A stretch of DNA of 64,000 nucleotides from Polynucleobacter corsicus. Its GTDB lineage: Bacteria > Pseudomonadota > Gammaproteobacteria > Burkholderiales > Burkholderiaceae. Positions 16,297-24,075 of the stretch are shown piece after piece; positions within the stretch are counted from its first letter, which is position 1; the number at the start of each line of letters is the position of its first letter. The stretch lies in assembly GCF_018688255.1 (NCBI RefSeq), contig NZ_CP061314.1, positions 372,001 to 436,000 on the forward strand. The letters are read 5' to 3'. A program made the translations under genes and the position numbers. The notes under the pieces are model-generated. The model saw only the letters and a list, made by a program, of their open reading frames with translations. It ran no database searches and was not told the DNA's origin.

Positions 16297-16297
16297 T

Positions 16298-16347
16298 TGG
16301 TGGGTCGGGCGAGATTCGAACTCGCGACCAACGGATTAAAAGTCCGC
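16298..16347. repeat. Attachment-site copy 2 (3' end of tRNA-Lys, 50 bp)
   Basis: These 50 bases are identical to 25354-25403 (the 3' part of tRNA-Lys through the anticodon stem). It separates the AbiEii cassette from the integrase-bearing element and is the left end of the latter. Confidence 0.95.
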
Positions 16348-16366
16348 AAAACAAGTTATTTATTAG

Positions 16367-16413
16367 TGTTGATTGATGTAGCTAAGTCATTGTTATATCA
16401 ATATAAATCAACA
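16367..16413. promoter_or_regulatory. Inverted repeat in the int control region
   Basis: TGTTGATT (16367-16374) and AATCAACA (16406-16413) form a perfect inverted repeat between attachment copy 2 and the integrase gene. It could bind an excisionase/AlpA-type protein or be part of the int promoter; no clear -35/-10 pair was assigned. Confidence 0.35.
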
Positions 16414-16475
16414 AATACATGGGTTACAGGGCTATCTTTAATATTCCCTTAAATTCCCCTAAATAGATGTAAAAT

Positions 16476-16498
16476 CCCTACATGACCCCTACATGGCG
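16476..16498. repeat. Left arm-type repeat of the inner element
   Basis: A 23-base sequence matches 25277-25299 at 21 of 23 positions in the same orientation. Each copy contains CTACAT twice with an 11-base period. The left copy lies about 130 bases from attachment copy 2 and just before int; the right copy lies about 55 bases from the tRNA. Such paired subterminal repeats fit the arm-binding sites of a tyrosine recombinase. Confidence 0.6.
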
Positions 16499-16511
16499 GA
16501 ATTGAGGTTTT

Positions 16512-17813
16512 ATGGCTACCAACAAAATAGGCTTTACCGCACCGAAAATAAGCGCTTTGGAGTGCGAACCGGGTAAATCGCAGACTATCTATTGGGATAG
16601 TCGAACACCAAATTTTGGAGTGCGTGTTACGCCTACCGGCAATAAAGCCTTCATTTTTGAAACATCTTTTAACGATAAAACCCTACGCATAACGATTGGT
16701 GATGTGAATATTTGGGCAATTGATAAAGCCCAATCCGAAGCAAGGCGCTTAAAGGTGCTGACTGACCAAGGAATAGACCCTAGAGAACAAAAAGCCGATT
16801 TAAAGGCTAAGACCATGGCAAGCAAGCTAAAGGGCATACAAGGGCTGGAAGTGTGGAAGGAATATATTGCAGACCGCACAGACCAATGGGGTGAACGGCA
16901 TTTATTCGACCATAACGATATGGTCAAAGTTGGTGGTGGCAAATTCACTAGGGGATTGCGACCCGGACAACCAAAGATTAGGCAACCCGGCATTCTTGTT
17001 AGCTTGCTATCGCTACCCATTAACGAAATCACTAGGGATAAGGTGGCGCTATGGTTAAAGAAGGAAGTCCTAAAAAGACCGACCCGCGCCCGGTTAGCCT
17101 TGTCATTACTTAAAGCCTTTATCACTTGGGCTAGTGACCAACCAAAATATAAAGCACTAGTTGATGTAAATGCTTGTGACCGATTAACTAGGGAATTGCC
17201 AAGCAAGCAAGCCAAAGACGATTGTTTGCAGAAAGAGCAATTAAGACTTTGGTTTAATGGTGTTAGGCAAATCAATAACCCGGTAATTAGTTATTACCTT
17301 CAAATCTTGTTATTGACCGGTGCAAGGCGTAATGAGTTATCCACCCTAAAGTGGGTAGATGTTGATACCCAATGGCATACCGCTTTAATCAGGGATAAGG
17401 TCGAAGGTAATCGCAAAATACCGCTTACGCCCTATGTTGAGTTGTTACTTAACAACCTAAAAAGGGTGAATAAGTATGTATTCGCAAGCCCTACGGCTAA
17501 AAGTAAACATATAACCGAACCACGCATAGCCCATAAGCAAGCTATGGAAGCCATGGGATTGCCAACGCTAACCTTGCAAGGGTTAAGAAGGTCATTCGGA
17601 ACATTGGCAGAGTGGACAGAATGCCCGGCTGGTATTAGCGCCCAAATAATGGGACACAAGCCTTCCGCATTGGTAGAAAAGCATTATAGGAAGCGCCCAA
17701 TTGATTTATTGCGCCAATGGCATAGCAAGATTGAAAAATTCATTCTTGATGAAGCTGGCATTCCACAACCAAAAGAAGGCGCAAAACGCCTAAGGGTCGT
17801 AAATACGAAATAA
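16512..17813 (+). CDS. Tyrosine recombinase / integrase
   Basis: A 433-residue integrase of the DUF4102 (arm-binding N-terminal domain) family. The N-terminal part shows WDSRTPNFGVRVTPTGNKAF near residue 28. The catalytic domain shows LLTGARRNELSTLKW (first Arg, near 275), QGLRRSFGTLAEW (second Arg, near 357), IMGHKPSA (His, near 377) and EKHYRKRP with the nucleophilic Tyr near 390. The first His of the R-H-R-H-Y set is replaced by Gln. It should integrate the element into the 3' end of tRNA-Lys. It lies at the end distal to the intact tRNA and reads into the element. GAGG precedes the ATG. Confidence 0.94.
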   Translation: MATNKIGFTAPKISALECEPGKSQTIYWDSRTPNFGVRVTPTGNKAFIFETSFNDKTLRITIGDVNIWAIDKAQSEARRLKVLTDQGIDPREQKADLKAKTMASKLKGIQGLEVWKEYIADRTDQWGERHLFDHNDMVKVGGGKFTRGLRPGQPKIRQPGILVSLLSLPINEITRDKVALWLKKEVLKRPTRARLALSLLKAFITWASDQPKYKALVDVNACDRLTRELPSKQAKDDCLQKEQLRLWFNGVRQINNPVISYYLQILLLTGARRNELSTLKWVDVDTQWHTALIRDKVEGNRKIPLTPYVELLLNNLKRVNKYVFASPTAKSKHITEPRIAHKQAMEAMGLPTLTLQGLRRSFGTLAEWTECPAGISAQIMGHKPSALVEKHYRKRPIDLLRQWHSKIEKFILDEAGIPQPKEGAKRLRVVNTK

Positions 17814-17909
17814 TAGGGATAGCCTTTGCCTAGCTTGACGAAGTGAAAATCAGGATTACCTTCCCTGACCGGCAAAGCGCTTTATTGAAGGTGCATAGAG
17901 GTATGCAAA

Positions 17910-18818
17910 ATGGTATTAGTAACAACCGGTGACCCTAGCGAATCAGGGCAATTAGCACAACGCCAAATTGAAGGCGTATATACCCTTGATGAAGCAGTTA
18001 ATACTCTTTGCCAAAATGTAGAGGTGCTAGATAGGGCGCAAAAGTTAGCCGACCTAAAAGCGCTTGTTGAAAATGGCGAAGTGCAAGTTAATCGACCCGG
18101 CACGCTAGACCTAACACCCATACCTTTGAAAGTCCGGGCATTCTACGAAGTAGCCCATTGGAATGACTTAAACAACAATTGGCTACCCAAGTATCAATTC
18201 ATTGATTGGCGCTTTCCTGACCCTTTAGAACGGCTTAAACCTGATTGGTCATATTGGGATTGTGACCATTTAAGTTTGGAAAATGCCATAAGCCTATGTG
18301 TGAATATCACGCCTGATTGGATAAACAATAAAGTCATTGGTATAAAAAATAATTTAAAAATTAGTTTTGAGTATTCACCAAAGCTAACTAACGCATTGAA
18401 TTGGGCGCAAAGCCCTGATTGCCTTTGGCGTTATGACAATCCAAGCGAGTTCAAATCAACCAACCAAGTGAAGTTAAGTGAGTTTGCTAGGTGGGTAGTT
18501 AAGGAAAAGCCTGATTGGGTGATACCTAGTGAATTTAGGGCGTTAGCCAAGTTGGGCGATACAAATCAATTTGGCAACCCAATCAAATTAGCAAGTGCTG
18601 AATGGAAGAAAAGGGCGCAAGCCTATGCAGAGCCATTACTTAACCAAAATCCACAATTGACCATTAACCAAGTATCGGCATTGATTCATGCAAGATTCAT
18701 AGAGGAAAAAATAACCACTTCTTGGGGTAAATGCACAGAATTAAAAGTTGGCACTATCAAAGATTCGCTATCAAAAGGTATGTGGTTTAGTAGCTTTGTG
18801 GCAAATCTACGCAAGTAG
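17910..18818 (+). CDS. Uncharacterised element-encoded protein, 302 aa
   Basis: I do not recognise a domain. The protein is soluble and rich in Trp, Asn and Pro, with recurring W-x-x-P-x-F/D-W type stretches (FIDWRFPDP, KPDWSYWDCDH, ITPDWINN, KPDWVIPSEF). The central region suggests a degenerate repeat. The C-terminal third (LLNQNPQLTINQVSALIHARF) looks helical and could bind DNA. GAGGT precedes the ATG by about eight bases. It stands alone between int and a weak terminator, and its codon use is AT-rich like the rest of the element. Confidence 0.7.
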   Translation: MVLVTTGDPSESGQLAQRQIEGVYTLDEAVNTLCQNVEVLDRAQKLADLKALVENGEVQVNRPGTLDLTPIPLKVRAFYEVAHWNDLNNNWLPKYQFIDWRFPDPLERLKPDWSYWDCDHLSLENAISLCVNITPDWINNKVIGIKNNLKISFEYSPKLTNALNWAQSPDCLWRYDNPSEFKSTNQVKLSEFARWVVKEKPDWVIPSEFRALAKLGDTNQFGNPIKLASAEWKKRAQAYAEPLLNQNPQLTINQVSALIHARFIEEKITTSWGKCTELKVGTIKDSLSKGMWFSSFVANLRK

Positions 18819-18843
18819 GGAATTTGAATTTTCCCTATTTTTT
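18816..18843 (+). terminator. Low-GC rho-independent terminator
   Basis: The stem TAGGGAA/TTCCCTA has an eight-base loop and is followed by six T. The left arm includes the stop codon of the upstream gene. Confidence 0.55.
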
Positions 18844-18953
18844 AGAGTTAATAAAAAGCCAATAAAAATAAGGCTTTAGAGGTGGCATTCAATTTGTGTA
18901 GGTAATTCCCTACCAAGAAAATCTATTTAACTCAACGAAAGGAGTTAGTAGAT

Positions 18954-19190
18954 ATGAATGAATCAAACCAAGAAGTAACAAACCTTCCGCCCGGACTATC
19001 GGCAATTGCTGGTAACCGGGATTTGATTACCACGCCTGAAATTGCCCAAGTCTTTAATGTGGCAAGTCAAACAGTCCGCAAAAATTATTCCTTGACCGGT
19101 GAAGCCTACGGCATTCGACCAACCAAAATCGGCAATCGCTTGCTTTGGTCGGTAGCACAAATAGCTGAAAAGTTAAGAGGTGCGCTATGA
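18954..19190 (+). CDS. Small HTH protein (MerR/excisionase-like)
   Basis: A 78-residue protein whose centre (LITTPEIAQVFNVASQTVRKNYSLTGEAYGI, residues 24-54, with the helix-turn-helix around EIAQVFNVASQTVRK) looks like a winged-helix excisionase or replication-control protein. The end (KIGNRLLWSVAQIAEKLRG) fits a DNA-contacting wing. A clear AAAGGAG lies upstream. It leads an operon of tightly overlapping genes that runs to the Toprim protein, so control of replication or excision is likely but not shown. Confidence 0.7.
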   Translation: MNESNQEVTNLPPGLSAIAGNRDLITTPEIAQVFNVASQTVRKNYSLTGEAYGIRPTKIGNRLLWSVAQIAEKLRGAL

Positions 19191-19414
19191 GCCATGCCCA
19201 AGCCGTTTATCAAGCTATTCCAATCCATGTAAAGCGCCAATTTGAAAATGGAGTGGCAATCCTTGTAAATAACCTAATTGAGAATGTTGAAAGCAATCCA
19301 TTTGGTTTAAGCGACCAAGATAAAGGCTTTCTAACCGCATTAGGTCAAGCCCATGGCGCTGGTGACCATAGCGCAGTTTATGAAGCATTCGGAAGGATTT
19401 TGATTGATGAATAA
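19187..19414 (+). CDS. Small uncharacterised protein, 75 aa
   Basis: It overlaps the preceding HTH gene by ATGA and the following small gene by eight bases, so it is translated as part of the replication operon. It is soluble and probably helical (AIPIHVKRQFENGVAILVNN). No family recognised. Tight coupling argues that it is real. Confidence 0.65.
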   Translation: MSHAQAVYQAIPIHVKRQFENGVAILVNNLIENVESNPFGLSDQDKGFLTALGQAHGAGDHSAVYEAFGRILIDE

Positions 19415-19577
19415 ACCAATAAAAAAAGCGACCTGCAAAGTCGCTTTAGTAAAACCTGACAAATCAAATTTTAAAGCAAAAGCCAAGAAAGTTGTAGTTT
19501 GCCTAGCTTGTTATGGAGTTATCCCAATAGCCCTAGCTGACTGGTTATTAAGAGTAGGGGGATTAGCGCATGAGTGA
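19407..19577 (+). CDS. Small basic protein, 56 aa, overlapping both neighbours
   Basis: ATG 19407 to TGA 19577 overlaps the upstream gene by eight bases and the Toprim gene by eight bases. The N-terminal half is Lys-rich. The C-terminal half (VCLACYGVIPIALADWLLRVGG) resembles a short protein I recall from other proteobacterial islands, always beside replication genes; its function is unknown. The gene body also contains a perfect 8-base hairpin (AAAGCGAC/GTCGCTTT) near its start. I consider it a real gene because of the coupling and the conserved tail. Confidence 0.6.
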   Translation: MNKPIKKATCKVALVKPDKSNFKAKAKKVVVCLACYGVIPIALADWLLRVGGLAHE

Positions 19578-21960
19578 CCCTACCAAACAATTCAAGGAAG
19601 CTATGTATTCGGCTGGCATGACACCGCCTGACTTTATCGAAGCAGACGGCAAATTAAGGCGCTTTGCTAGTGGCGATAAAAAGAATGACAAAAGTGGCTG
19701 GTATGTATTCCATAACGAAGGTATTCCGGCTGGCGCATTCGGTGATTGGTCAAAAGACATTAGCCAAAGCTGGAAAGCTAATATAGGTCGGGGATTAACG
19801 CCTAGTGAGATTCGCGCCCACCAAATCAAAATGGAAGCTGTTAAAGAGCAAAGGGAAGCCGAAAAGTTAAACCTACAAGCCGAAGCAAAAGAAAAGGCAA
19901 TTGGTTTGTGGACTAAAGCAATACCGGCAACAGACCACCCTTATTTAATAGCGAAACAAATCAAGCCTTATACCGCCAAACAATTTGCAGATTCATTATT
20001 GATACCGGTTTATGAAGGTGGCGAAATCCAATCACTACAAATAATCCAAGCAGACGGCTCAAAACGCTTTCTAACGGGTGGAAAGGTAGCCGGGTGTTAC
20101 TACGCCATTGGCAAAATAGAAAATGCCAAGGCGCTTTGTATATGCGAAGGCTTTGCAACGGGCGCGACTATTCACGAAGCCACAGGCTATCCGGTAGCAA
20201 TCGCCTTTAATGCTGGCAACCTTCAAGCAGTAGCTAAAAATATCAAAGCTAAATATCCACAATTGAAATTGATTGTTTGTGGCGATGATGACTATAAGGC
20301 CGAAGGAAATCCTGGAGTTACTAAAGCAACCGAAACCGCACAAGCCGTTAATGAATTATTAGCAATTCCTAGCTTTGGAATTCACCGCAAAGAAAAGGCG
20401 ACCGACTTTAACGATATGGCGCAAGAAGCTGGTTTGCAAGCAGTTAAAGAAGTTATTCAAAACGCTTTGCAACCAACCCAAACCCAATGGCATGACCCAA
20501 TACCTTTACCTGATATGCCACCGGTGCAAACCTTTGATTTAGCCCTTATGCCGGATTCATTAAGGGCATGGATTAAGGATATTGCCGAACTAATGCAATC
20601 ACCGACTGACTTTCCAGCAATTAGCGCAATTGTGGCGTTATCAAGTTTGATTGGTGCTAAAGCCGTTATTCAACCAAAGCAAAAAACCGATTGGCAAATA
20701 CGCCCAAACCTTTGGGGTGGCTTAATTGGTCGGGCTAGTTCTAAAAAAAGTCCTTCACTTGATGAAGTGCTAGAGCCATTGTTTAAGCTGGAAGCTAAAG
20801 AAAATGAAAGGGTTAAGACTGAATACGAACAATGGTTAATTGATTGCCAAGTAGCTGAATTGGATAAACAAGATAAGGAAAAGAAGGCAAAGTCTGAAAT
20901 TGCTAACGGCAACAATTCCCAAGCTAGAACCTTGCTTGAAGGTATCACTACACCGCCCGAACCCATAAGAAGGCGTTTTGTAGTTAATGATTCGACTGTT
21001 GAAAAGCTAGGCGAAATATTAGCAGTTAATCCTTGGGGAATTCTTTGCTATCAAGATGAATTGATTGGCTTATTAAAAGGTATGGATAAGACCGGTCAAG
21101 AAGGCGCTAGGGCGTTTTACTTGCAAGGATATAACGGCAACCAACCCTATACCTTTGACCGCATTGGTAGAGGTAGGATTCATATACCAAGGGTTTGCAT
21201 AGCGTTACTAGGTGGTATTCAACCGGGTAAGTTACAAGAATATATTCGGGGTGCAGTAAGTGGTGGAAGTGCAGACGATGGCTTATTGCAAAGGTTTGGT
21301 TTAGCCGTATATCCGGACACCGGCAAAGACTTTATTTTTATTGACCGATACCCTGACATTGAAGCTAAAGACAAAGCTAAACAGGTTTTTAACCGCTTGG
21401 CAGAGTTACAACCGGAAGGCGATAACCCAACAATATGGCGATTCACGCCACAAGCCCAAGAATTATTTAATGAATGGTTTATTGACCTAAATAAAGAATT
21501 ACAAAGTGGCGAGTTGCACCCGGCATTGGAATCGCATTTTCAAAAATACGCCAAGCATATACCGGCATTGGCACTAATCTTTGCCCATATTGATACGCCT
21601 GATAGTGGCAATTTAGTAGGCGAAAGAGAGTTAGCTAGGGCATTGGCATGGGGTGAATATTTACGAACCCACGCCATAAGAATTTATCAATCGGCAATCC
21701 AACCGGAAACAACGGGCGCGAAAACAATACTCAAAAAGATTAAAGCCAAGGTTTTGATTGATGGTTTTACGGCTAGGGAAATAGCCCAAAGACAATGGGC
21801 TGGATTAAGCGATGTTGAAGCCGTTAAGAAGGCGCTGGTATTGCTGACTGATTATGAATATATCAATCCACAAACTAGCCCAACAAGTCCCAAGGGTGGC
21901 AGACCTAGCGAGAAATATTCAATCAATCCAAAGCTACTTGATGGTGGATTAAATGAATAA
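19570..21960 (+). CDS. Toprim / DUF3987 replication protein (primase-helicase-like)
   Basis: A 796-residue protein. The N-terminal part is zinc-free and primase-like. A Toprim domain follows, with ALCICEGFATGATIHEATGYP near residue 189 (catalytic Glu in CEGFATG) and LIVCGDDDYKAEGNPG near residue 236 (Asp triad). A DUF3987 helicase-like region occupies the rest (LSSLIGAKAVIQPK, GGLIGRASSKKSPSLDEVLEP as the P-loop-like segment near 386, CYQDELIGLLKGMD as Walker B-like). The C-terminal helix-turn-helix-like stretch is FTAREIAQRQWAGLSDVE. It would prime and unwind element DNA after excision, as in P4-like satellites and plasmids. It has no close partner polymerase. Confidence 0.88.
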   Translation: MSDPTKQFKEAMYSAGMTPPDFIEADGKLRRFASGDKKNDKSGWYVFHNEGIPAGAFGDWSKDISQSWKANIGRGLTPSEIRAHQIKMEAVKEQREAEKLNLQAEAKEKAIGLWTKAIPATDHPYLIAKQIKPYTAKQFADSLLIPVYEGGEIQSLQIIQADGSKRFLTGGKVAGCYYAIGKIENAKALCICEGFATGATIHEATGYPVAIAFNAGNLQAVAKNIKAKYPQLKLIVCGDDDYKAEGNPGVTKATETAQAVNELLAIPSFGIHRKEKATDFNDMAQEAGLQAVKEVIQNALQPTQTQWHDPIPLPDMPPVQTFDLALMPDSLRAWIKDIAELMQSPTDFPAISAIVALSSLIGAKAVIQPKQKTDWQIRPNLWGGLIGRASSKKSPSLDEVLEPLFKLEAKENERVKTEYEQWLIDCQVAELDKQDKEKKAKSEIANGNNSQARTLLEGITTPPEPIRRRFVVNDSTVEKLGEILAVNPWGILCYQDELIGLLKGMDKTGQEGARAFYLQGYNGNQPYTFDRIGRGRIHIPRVCIALLGGIQPGKLQEYIRGAVSGGSADDGLLQRFGLAVYPDTGKDFIFIDRYPDIEAKDKAKQVFNRLAELQPEGDNPTIWRFTPQAQELFNEWFIDLNKELQSGELHPALESHFQKYAKHIPALALIFAHIDTPDSGNLVGERELARALAWGEYLRTHAIRIYQSAIQPETTGAKTILKKIKAKVLIDGFTAREIAQRQWAGLSDVEAVKKALVLLTDYEYINPQTSPTSPKGGRPSEKYSINPKLLDGGLNE

Positions 21961-21963
21961 TGC

Positions 21964-22018
21964 CCTAGTTGGTGACCCTACGAAACCAACAAAACTAGGT
22001 AATGTAGGTTTTGTAGGG
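21964..22018. promoter_or_regulatory. Two overlapping inverted repeats after the Toprim gene
   Basis: CCTAGTT (21964-21970) pairs with AACTAGG (21993-21999). CCCTACGAAACC (21976-21987) pairs with GGTTTTGTAGGG (22007-22018) with one mismatch. The two stems interlock and cannot form together. The site could be an attenuator, a replication start or a protein-binding site. No T-run is present. Confidence 0.45.
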
Positions 22019-22055
22019 TGTGCATATAGCCTATTTTCTGAATTAAAGGGTTTAT

Positions 22056-22409
22056 ATGACTTGGCTTGAACGATTAAAAACAATTGAACAAGCACCGGTC
22101 ATATTGCAAGCACCGCGCCAAATTGATGACCCAAAACAATTAAGGTTGGTTGGATTAACCAATAAAGGATTAAGCCTTGATGAAGCCAAAGAAGTAACCC
22201 AATGGCTTGATTTAAGAACCCAAGGCGATGACCGGATTCTTTGCTATGAATGCCACCACCTAAAGGGATATGTTGGCTTATGGCGATGTGGCAATTGGCG
22301 CAAGGCTGGAATAGCTATTAGGGAAGCCGGTGCTGGATTGGGCGATATGGTGAATTTATTCCAACGATGTAACGGCTTTAACCAATCAATTAAGGAAGTT
22401 GAACTATGA
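22056..22409 (+). CDS. Small uncharacterised protein with a Cys/His cluster, 117 aa
   Basis: No family recognised. Residues near 83-95 (ILCYECHHLKGYVGLWRCG) carry C-x2-C-H-H plus a later Cys, a possible zinc site as in small zinc-ribbon proteins. Its end overlaps the next gene by ATGA. AAAGGG precedes the start. Confidence 0.65.
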   Translation: MTWLERLKTIEQAPVILQAPRQIDDPKQLRLVGLTNKGLSLDEAKEVTQWLDLRTQGDDRILCYECHHLKGYVGLWRCGNWRKAGIAIREAGAGLGDMVNLFQRCNGFNQSIKEVEL

Positions 22410-22993
22410 CAAAAACCAAAACCCAAGTCCTTGAAATCAAAAGAGGTAAAGACCAAACCAAAGAGCAAGCATTGGCTGAATTTAATTCCAAGTCCGATTT
22501 TTTAAGCACCGCAGTAAAGGAATCATTTGATATTGGTTTAGGTGATGACTTTAGTTTTCAATCCACTATGCAAGTATTGGAAAAGACAATTCAACAAATC
22601 CAATCGGGCGATTTATCCAAAATAGAGGAAATGTATATAAGCCAAGCAGTAGCATTAGAGGTGATGTTTACAAGCCTAGCAAGGCGCGCCAAAAATCAAG
22701 AAAAGTTATTGCAATACGAAACCCATATGCGATTCGCTTTAAAAGCCCAAAATCAATGCCGGGCTACTTTGCAAGCATTGGTGCAATTAAAGCAACCAAG
22801 CAATACAACCTTTGTAAAGCAAGCCAATATTGCCCAAGGTCATCAACAAGTAAACAATTTGGCAGAAAAAAACATAACGCCACAAAACGAACTATTAAAG
22901 GGTAGCTATGCGGAATTGGACACCGGAGCAACGACAACGCCAACGGGAATTGATACAACGCTGGAAGCCTTGGAAACAATCAACAGGCGCTAA
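22406..22993 (+). CDS. Conserved island/phage protein of unknown function, 195 aa
   Basis: The middle part (VALEVMFTSLARRA, YETHMRFALKAQNQCRATLQALVQLKQP, FVKQANIAQGHQQVNN) matches a family I remember from many proteobacterial prophages and islands, normally followed by a short STG-x-TPEGK protein as here. Function is unknown; a packaging-adaptor role is sometimes suspected from location, but nothing in the sequence proves it. It overlaps the upstream gene by four bases and the next gene by 86 bases. Confidence 0.75.
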   Translation: MTKTKTQVLEIKRGKDQTKEQALAEFNSKSDFLSTAVKESFDIGLGDDFSFQSTMQVLEKTIQQIQSGDLSKIEEMYISQAVALEVMFTSLARRAKNQEKLLQYETHMRFALKAQNQCRATLQALVQLKQPSNTTFVKQANIAQGHQQVNNLAEKNITPQNELLKGSYAELDTGATTTPTGIDTTLEALETINRR

Positions 22994-23117
22994 AACACCG
23001 GAAGGTAAGAAAAGGTCATCACAGAATGCCTACAAAACCGGCAAAAGCCTTGAATTTAGGGAATTTATTAAATTTATAAATAGATTGCTAAAAGACCAAA
23101 AAGACTTGATAAGATAA
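22908..23117 (+). CDS. Small basic protein with STGAKTPEGK motif, 69 aa
   Basis: The start lies 86 bases inside the previous gene in a different frame. The sequence WTPEQRQRQRELIQRWKPWK followed by STGAKTPEGKKRSSQNAYKTG is a conserved short module that I know as the regular companion of the 195-residue protein upstream. The protein is strongly basic and may bind nucleic acid. No stated function. Confidence 0.72.
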   Translation: MRNWTPEQRQRQRELIQRWKPWKQSTGAKTPEGKKRSSQNAYKTGKSLEFREFIKFINRLLKDQKDLIR

Positions 23118-23138
23118 GGAATCAACAAAGGGGAATAT

Positions 23139-23351
23139 ATGAAATTACTTACCTTATGCGCTATAAGCCTTATTGCACTTGCTGGATGTGCTGGCGGTAT
23201 TGATAGCGTTGATACTAAAGGAAAAAATCAGGCTTGCGTAAGACAATGTACTGAACCTTATTCAAATTGCATTAGTAAGGCATACTTTTCTAACCAACAT
23301 TCTTGTGCAAGTGGTTTCAGGGCTTGCGCCAATGCTTGCCCTGATAAGTAA
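23139..23351 (+). CDS. Small Cys-rich lipoprotein
   Basis: A 70-residue protein with a lipoprotein signal peptide: hydrophobic segment then LAGC, so the mature protein would start at Cys17 with a lipid anchor. The mature part has six further Cys (ACVRQCTEPYSNC, SCASGFRACANAC), spaced as if in disulfides in the periplasm. AAAGGGG precedes the ATG. It could alter the cell surface, for example phage exclusion, but no homologue is recognised. Confidence 0.68.
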   Translation: MKLLTLCAISLIALAGCAGGIDSVDTKGKNQACVRQCTEPYSNCISKAYFSNQHSCASGFRACANACPDK

Positions 23352-23404
23352 TTGTGCAAATTAGTTTTATCACCTAGAAAGTTTGTTACCAGTAAGGTTA
23401 TTAA

Positions 23405-23881
23405 ATGACAAATGTTGATATGGATGATATTTATGATTTGTATTCATTGCTTTATGAAAAATTCCATAAAAATAAAGACCTTTTCCTATCAAAGCAAAGA
23501 TGGAGTGAGTTCTTTTCCCTTCTAACAAAGGGTAGAAAAGAGTTTTGGCGTGTAGTTGGCATTACACCTAGCGCACTTAAACTTTATAGACAAAATGATT
23601 ACAAGACAAATAAAGGTTTAGTTAGAGGTCATATGCACATGCGTATTAAAACTTTCGATATATTTTTTAATATAGAAAAAAAATTAAGTAAGACGGAATT
23701 TTGGAAACTTTTTAAAAAATATGACCCAGTAATCTTAATGACCAAAGAAGAAAACGAGTCACATGACATTCCTGTCTATATAAAAATAAGCAACCCAAAA
23801 GCAAACTTATTCACAAATTCTGGCATTAATTGGAAACTAACAAAACAAGATAAAGAATTATTAAAATCCCTGAAAGGTTAA
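23405..23881 (+). CDS. Uncharacterised element protein, 158 aa
   Basis: This is a soluble, Lys- and Phe-rich protein with no recognised domain. The segment RKEFWRVVGITPSALKLYRQNDY could be a helix-turn-helix but is not convincing. It is among the most AT-rich genes in the window, pointing to a recent or distant origin. A 57-residue gene follows after 2 bases. Confidence 0.6.
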   Translation: MTNVDMDDIYDLYSLLYEKFHKNKDLFLSKQRWSEFFSLLTKGRKEFWRVVGITPSALKLYRQNDYKTNKGLVRGHMHMRIKTFDIFFNIEKKLSKTEFWKLFKKYDPVILMTKEENESHDIPVYIKISNPKANLFTNSGINWKLTKQDKELLKSLKG

Positions 23882-23883
23882 GT

Positions 23884-24057
23884 ATGCGCCCTAATTCCCG
23901 AGAATTAAGTCATTGTTATGAATTGGTCACCCATGTAATGGGAAAAATTAACGACCAGGGCGGAATTTCAATAGAAACTGCCGGACACTTCAAGGATTTA
24001 TTACATAAACTGGAAGACTATTTTGTAACTAAATACACTAGAGAAAATAATTTATAG
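23884..24057 (+). CDS. Small uncharacterised protein, 57 aa
   Basis: ATG 23884 to TAG 24057, preceded by AAAGGT and only 2 bases after the upstream stop codon. The acidic-basic helical sequence (HCYELVTHVMGKINDQGG, FKDLLHKLEDYFVTKY) could form a coiled pair. No family recognised; supported by spacing and a ribosome site. Confidence 0.5.
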   Translation: MRPNSRELSHCYELVTHVMGKINDQGGISIETAGHFKDLLHKLEDYFVTKYTRENNL

Positions 24058-24075
24058 TTCTAGGGTTATTAAAAA

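Noticed and set aside
19414..19442. Hairpin AAAGCGAC/GTCGCTTT as a terminator
   Set aside because: No T-run follows and it lies inside a coding sequence of a tightly coupled operon.
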